Part shown: positions 60,607 through 64,000 of the stretch, one piece after another
Layout: each line of letters begins with the position of its first letter
Position numbering within the stretch: the stretch's first letter is position 1
Assembly (NCBI GenBank): GCA_008375315.1
Contig: CP032507.1
Location: 1,787,001 to 1,851,000 of the forward strand
DNA: 64,000 bases
Direction: 5' to 3'
Origin: Ectothiorhodospiraceae bacterium BW-2
GTDB lineage: Bacteria > Pseudomonadota > Gammaproteobacteria > Thiohalomonadales > Thiohalomonadaceae
Position numbers and translations under genes: made by a program
The notes under the pieces: model-generated
What the model was told of the DNA's origin: nothing
Seen by the model: only the letters and a program-made list of their open reading frames with translations
Database searches by the model: none

Positions 60607-61638
60607 TCATTTTTGCCAATATTGAACAGGGAGTTCAATCGTGGCCGTAAAGAGCCCCGCCTGCTGCTGCGAGGTGATCGAGCCGTCGCTGCCGTAACAG
60701 TGGCGTAGCCGAGTCGCGATATTCTCTAGCGCGGTATGGTTGTGCTGGCGCGAGCTTATGTTTAAGCGCTCTTCAACACGGTTGCTCACCACTATCTTTA
60801 AGCGCTGCTTTTGGATCTGAATCGTCACTCGAATCTCCCCCCCCGACGGTGAGGGCTCTATGCCATGATAGATGCTGTTCTCCAACAGCGGCTGTAGGGT
60901 GAGTAGCGGTAGCTGTAGCTGCTCGGTACCGGGCTCTATCTGCCAGCAACAGCGCAGCCGCTCCCCTAACCGTAGCTGCTCTAAGCCGAGGTAGCGTTGG
61001 CAGAGGGTGATCTCCTCGCCAACGCTACCTAGGATACGCTGCTGATGGATGTGGCTACGCATTAAATCGGCAAAATCGAGCACTGCCGCTTCCGCGACTT
61101 GAGGGTGTTCAGGAATGAGAGCTGCAATCGTGTTTAAGCTATTAAATAGAAAGTGGGGACGAATTCTGGCCTGTAGATGCTGTAGTTTAAGCTCAGCCTG
61201 CTGCTCTACCTGCTGACGCCAGGTTAACAGCACATAGAGGTAACGGGTGCCGAGTAGCAGACTCAATAACCCCAGCAGATAGACCTGCCAGCGAAAATAG
61301 GGCGACAGGGTAAGTAGCGCCGGGGGGAGGAGCGAACCAAGAGAGTGCTGTGTCAGTTCGGTCACCCCCACGAGCCACAACGCCACGATAGCGGCAATTG
61401 TCCCGATTTGGCGACCTAGCGACAGAGTGCGTAACCAGCTCTGTAGCAGACAGAGGCTGATGACCACCATAATGGCTATCCAGAGCAGAAACAGCGATAA
61501 CAGCGCCATCAGAACCCAAAAATCGGTCTCGCTATCAGAGACAACCGTCGCGACCGTTAACGCGGCAACCTTGGCAATCAGGATAAACGGCAGCAAGGTA
61601 GTGAAGGTGCAGACTCGATAGGGGGGGGGCGAGTTCAT
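60607..61638 (-). CDS. LytS/AlgZ-type sensor histidine kinase, no adjacent regulator
   Basis: ATG 61638 gives 343 residues; the frame also has ATG 61704 (365 residues). Four or five hydrophobic helices (about 12-160) precede a His_kinase domain of the LytS/AlgZ type: H box ARIRPHFLFNSLNTIAALIPE, N box LQPLLENSIYHGIEPSP and a C-terminal ATPase end (TALENIATRLRHCYGSDGSI). Such kinases pair with LytTR regulators such as AlgR, but none is in the window. It is divergent from fliE, with the sigma-54 site between them. Possible role in linking pili, motility or envelope state, by analogy with AlgZ. Confidence 0.82.
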   Translation of the reverse strand: MNSPPPYRVCTFTTLLPFILIAKVAALTVATVVSDSETDFWVLMALLSLFLLWIAIMVVISLCLLQSWLRTLSLGRQIGTIAAIVALWLVGVTELTQHSLGSLLPPALLTLSPYFRWQVYLLGLLSLLLGTRYLYVLLTWRQQVEQQAELKLQHLQARIRPHFLFNSLNTIAALIPEHPQVAEAAVLDFADLMRSHIHQQRILGSVGEEITLCQRYLGLEQLRLGERLRCCWQIEPGTEQLQLPLLTLQPLLENSIYHGIEPSPSGGEIRVTIQIQKQRLKIVVSNRVEERLNISSRQHNHTALENIATRLRHCYGSDGSITSQQQAGLFTATIELPVQYWQK

Positions 61639-61727
61639 CTTGTCAAAATATTGACGCTGCGGTTTTTTGTGCCCAATAGAGCGCAATTTCAAAATAAAAG
61701 TCATTAAAAATCATAGGGTAAATAAAA

Positions 61728-61744
61728 TTGGAACGAAATCTGCA
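61728..61744 (+). promoter_or_regulatory. Sigma-54 promoter of fliE
   Basis: TTGGAACGAAATCTGCA has GG (61730-61731), exactly 10 bp, then GC (61742-61743), the -24/-12 geometry of RpoN promoters. fliE starts 46 bp downstream. The fliEFGHIJ operon is RpoN/FleQ-dependent in polar-flagellum gammaproteobacteria, which supports the assignment. Confidence 0.75.
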
Positions 61745-61789
61745 TTGGAATAGATGTTTCCAGTTTAGTACTCTTTCAGGGGGTGTAAT

Positions 61790-62143
61790 ATGATTAGCAA
61801 AATAGATAACAGCCAACTTTTAGCACAGTTGCGGCAGATGGCTCAACAGGTTGATCAAGGTATCAGACCAAACGGCACCATTGAGGCTATCGGCAAGTCG
61901 CAGCTAGGCGAGGGGGCGAATGGCGACTTCTCCTCTCTGCTAGCTAACTCAATTAATCGGGTTAATCAGATGCAGAAGAGCTCTAGCGATATTACCAAGC
62001 GGTTTGAGATGGGTGACCCTGAGGTCACCCTGCCCGAGGTGATGATGACGAAAGCGAAGGCGGGAATCGCCTTTGACGGTATGATGCAGATTCGCAACAA
62101 GATGGTAGAGGCCTACCAAGAGATGATGCGGATGCAGGTGTAG
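61790..62143 (+). CDS. fliE: FliE, flagellar rod-base adaptor
   Basis: A 117-residue protein with the FliE pattern: SSLLANSINRVNQMQKSSSD, then FEMGDPEVTLPEVMMTKAKAGIAFD and the final helix MMQIRNKMVEAYQEMMRMQV. It connects the MS ring to the rod. GGGGGTG lies just upstream of ATG 61790. Confidence 0.95.
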   Translation: MISKIDNSQLLAQLRQMAQQVDQGIRPNGTIEAIGKSQLGEGANGDFSSLLANSINRVNQMQKSSSDITKRFEMGDPEVTLPEVMMTKAKAGIAFDGMMQIRNKMVEAYQEMMRMQV

Positions 62144-62155
62144 GGGAGTGGTGCT

Positions 62156-62195
62156 GCAGGGCGATTTTGTCGTTTACGACACACTTTTGCCCTGC
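62156..62195 (+). other. Nested stem-loop between fliE and fliF
   Basis: GCAGGGC (62156-62162) pairs with GCCCTGC (62189-62195) and, inside, TGTCGT (62168-62173) pairs with ACGACA (62176-62181). It starts 13 bp after fliE. There is no T-run, so partial termination or mRNA processing are the likely roles. Confidence 0.5.
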
Positions 62196-62251
62196 GGTAA
62201 CTGCTTAAATGAATCACAATCATAAGATTTAGAGCGCAAGAGAGAGCCATC

Positions 62252-63910
62252 ATGGAAAAAGAGATTACTGTTGAACACGATTTGGTTCCTCCCGATAACC
62301 TACCTGAGTCGGTGAAGGGGTTTTTGGGGTTACCAGTGGTGCGTCAACTGGCCCTGTTAATTAGTACTGCGGCCAGTGTGGCGCTTATTGCCGTTGTTGT
62401 TCTTTGGTCGATGAAGCCCGATATGTCGATTCTATTTGGCGGCCTAGAGGGGAAAGAGGCGACTGAAATCGTCGATGCCCTTATGGCGCTAAATGTCGAA
62501 TATAAGCTCGACAGCATGAGCGGCGCGGTGATGGTGCCGAGTGACCGACTGCACGATATTCGGCTACAACTCGCCAGTCAGGGACTGCCGCGCAGCAGCG
62601 GTCTGGGGTTGGAGATTTTGCAGCAGAAGCCGGAGTTCGGTACCAGTCAGTTTATGGAGATAGCCCGTTATCAGCATGCGATTGAGGGGGAGTTGGCTAA
62701 ATCGATTACCGCAATTCACAGCGTTCGTAGCGCCCGCGTCCATCTGGCGCTACCGAAACAGTCGGCCTTTGTGCGCAAAAAGGAGCGGGCCTCAGCGTCG
62801 GTACTGGTGAACCTCTTCTCCGGTCGCCAGCTAGAGGAGAGTCAGGTCGATGCGATTAGCCATCTAGTGGCCGCTAGCGTACCCAATATGGAGCCGGCTG
62901 ATGTGACGATTATCGATGAGCGGGGCAACCTTTTGAGCGATAAACAGAACCGTTCAGCGCTCAATGTGAGCGAAGAGCAGCTAAAATATACCCGCATGGT
63001 CGAAAATACCTACATTGATCGAGTGGTGTCGATTCTAGGGCCGATTGTGGGGGAGGATAAGATCAGAGCCCAAATTGCAGCTGATATCGATTTTACCGCG
63101 ACTGAAAAGACCATGGAGAGCTATAACCCCGATCTGCCCGCGCTACGGAGTGAGCAGGTGGTCGAAGAGGAGCGGGTTGGTGCCGCACCGATAGGGATTC
63201 CTGGCGCGTTGGCCAATCAACCTCCCGGAGCGGGTAACGCCCCCGAAGATGCGGTAGGCGCGAATGGGGGGACTCGCTCTTCGAGCAAAAACTTGCAGGC
63301 AACCCGTAACTACGAACTTGATCGTACCATTAGCCATATCTCTAACCCGATGGGGCAGGTAAAACGGCTGTCGATTGCGGTGGTACTGGATCATAAGTTG
63401 GACGAGAATGGCGAGCCTATCGAGCGCAGCGTCGATGAGCTGGAGCGGCTGACGGCGCTAATCAAAGAGGCGGTCGGTTATAGTGGTCGTCGAGGCGATA
63501 CCATTAATGTAATGAATACGCGGTTTGAGGGGTTAAATAGTGAGCCTATCGTCTTGCCAGAGATCCCCATCTGGGAGCAGGCTTGGTTTATCGATGTCAT
63601 CAAACTGGTACTCGGCTTCCTATTGGTGGTACTCTTCCTGCTGGTGGTTATCCGTCCGATGCTAGGTCGTCTGGCGGAATCGAACCGAATGCAGGTAGCA
63701 GAGGAGCTGGCGCTGGCTGAGGGGCTCTCGGCGGCGATGAAGCAAGAGGAGGCTGATGCTAATAAGAAGCTGGGTTTGGATGGGTTGATTGAGCTACCGA
63801 CACCGGGTGCCTACGAGGAGAATCTACAGATGGTTGCTCATGTCACCAAAAATGATCCAGCGCTAGTTGCTCAAGTCGTTAGAAAGTGGATTGGGGAAGG
63901 AGGTCGCTAG
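62252..63910 (+). CDS. fliF: FliF, flagellar MS-ring protein
   Basis: A 552-residue protein with two membrane helices (about 33-54 and 446-468), periplasmic ring-building motifs (RBM1-RBM3; SGLGLEILQQKPEFGTSQFM, SARVHLALPKQSAF) and a cytoplasmic C-terminus (TPGAYEENLQMVAHVTKNDP) that binds FliG. The VEEERVGAAP...NGGTRSSSKNLQATRNYE segment is the usual loop of the beta-collar. It is the first ring to assemble. Confidence 0.96.
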   Translation: MEKEITVEHDLVPPDNLPESVKGFLGLPVVRQLALLISTAASVALIAVVVLWSMKPDMSILFGGLEGKEATEIVDALMALNVEYKLDSMSGAVMVPSDRLHDIRLQLASQGLPRSSGLGLEILQQKPEFGTSQFMEIARYQHAIEGELAKSITAIHSVRSARVHLALPKQSAFVRKKERASASVLVNLFSGRQLEESQVDAISHLVAASVPNMEPADVTIIDERGNLLSDKQNRSALNVSEEQLKYTRMVENTYIDRVVSILGPIVGEDKIRAQIAADIDFTATEKTMESYNPDLPALRSEQVVEEERVGAAPIGIPGALANQPPGAGNAPEDAVGANGGTRSSSKNLQATRNYELDRTISHISNPMGQVKRLSIAVVLDHKLDENGEPIERSVDELERLTALIKEAVGYSGRRGDTINVMNTRFEGLNSEPIVLPEIPIWEQAWFIDVIKLVLGFLLVVLFLLVVIRPMLGRLAESNRMQVAEELALAEGLSAAMKQEEADANKKLGLDGLIELPTPGAYEENLQMVAHVTKNDPALVAQVVRKWIGEGGR

Positions 63911-63912
63911 TC

Positions 63913-64000
63913 ATGGCCGAAGCACAAGAGAAAGATGTTACCAAGCTCTCGGGGGCGGAGAAGGCCGCCATCTTGATGATGAGTTTGGGGGATGAGACCG
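63913..64000 (+). CDS. fliG: FliG, N-terminal part (continues beyond the window)
   Basis: ATG 63913, 3 bp after fliF. Only 29 codons are visible: KLSGAEKAAILMMSLGDE, the conserved N-terminal helix of FliG that binds the FliF tail. The rest lies outside the window. Confidence 0.9.
   Translation, partial: MAEAQEKDVTKLSGAEKAAILMMSLGDET

Overview
The window reads as a chromosomal segment of a free-living, polarly flagellated, sulfur-oxidising gammaproteobacterium. Three things point there. The tol-pal-cpoB-queE-tRNA-Lys order and the fliL..fliA-che-mot-par-cheW order match polar-flagellum gammaproteobacteria such as Pseudomonas and Vibrio. A flavocytochrome c sulfide dehydrogenase pair (fccAB) indicates sulfide oxidation. 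An additional small c-type cytochrome fits a respiratory, sulfur-based energy metabolism. The genus cannot be fixed from the sequence alone.

Layout. 1-4740: end of tolR, tolA (long DNA-level repeats), tolB, pal, cpoB, then queE. 4741-5173: a tRNA-Lys(TTT) with a good promoter, and a probable 51-residue Cys-rich membrane protein. 5174-7084: the ABC-F ATPase uup. 7192-12039: the type IV pilus alignment/secretin operon pilMNOPQ. 12039-21149: a giant (about 3,035 aa) Ig-like-repeat lipoprotein gene that overlaps the pilQ stop codon and carries an (TC)11 tract in its signal-peptide region. 21287-24775: a tandem array of nearly identical Rpn-type PD-(D/E)XK nuclease/transposase genes with partial copies at both ends. 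24809-28477: a cytoplasmic PDC-sensor protein, ybaB-recR and a lipid A phosphoethanolamine transferase. 28765-30682: an IS1634-type element. 30850-32953: fccAB with an unusual lipoprotein-anchored, acidic-stalk cytochrome subunit. 33062-36533 (minus strand): a small hypothetical protein, an HDOD protein, a cytochrome c and a Ste24-like protease; then orn on the plus strand.

37391-58785 is one long, tightly packed flagellar/chemotaxis block: fliLMNOPQR-flhBA-flhF-fleN-fliA, then cheY-cheZ-cheA-cheB-motC-motD-parC-parP-cheW, then a DUF2802 protein, a GYF/pentapeptide-repeat membrane protein and prmB. Overlapping start/stop codons are common. FlhF/FleN and ParC/ParP are polar placement systems for the flagellum and the chemosensory array. 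58798-60510: a small conserved hypothetical gene and hemN. A 91-bp nested inverted-repeat element separates hemN from a convergent LytS/AlgZ-type histidine kinase. The window ends with fliE (sigma-54 promoter), fliF and the start of fliG.

The best candidates for something undescribed are (1) the pilQ-coupled giant Ig-like lipoprotein with a dinucleotide tract placed so that slippage would switch it off, with stops in both other frames shortly downstream; (2) the Rpn gene array beside it; and (3) the stalked FccA. No CRISPR array, rRNA, prophage or clear restriction/defence island was seen. All statements on families are from reading the translated sequence; no database search was run.
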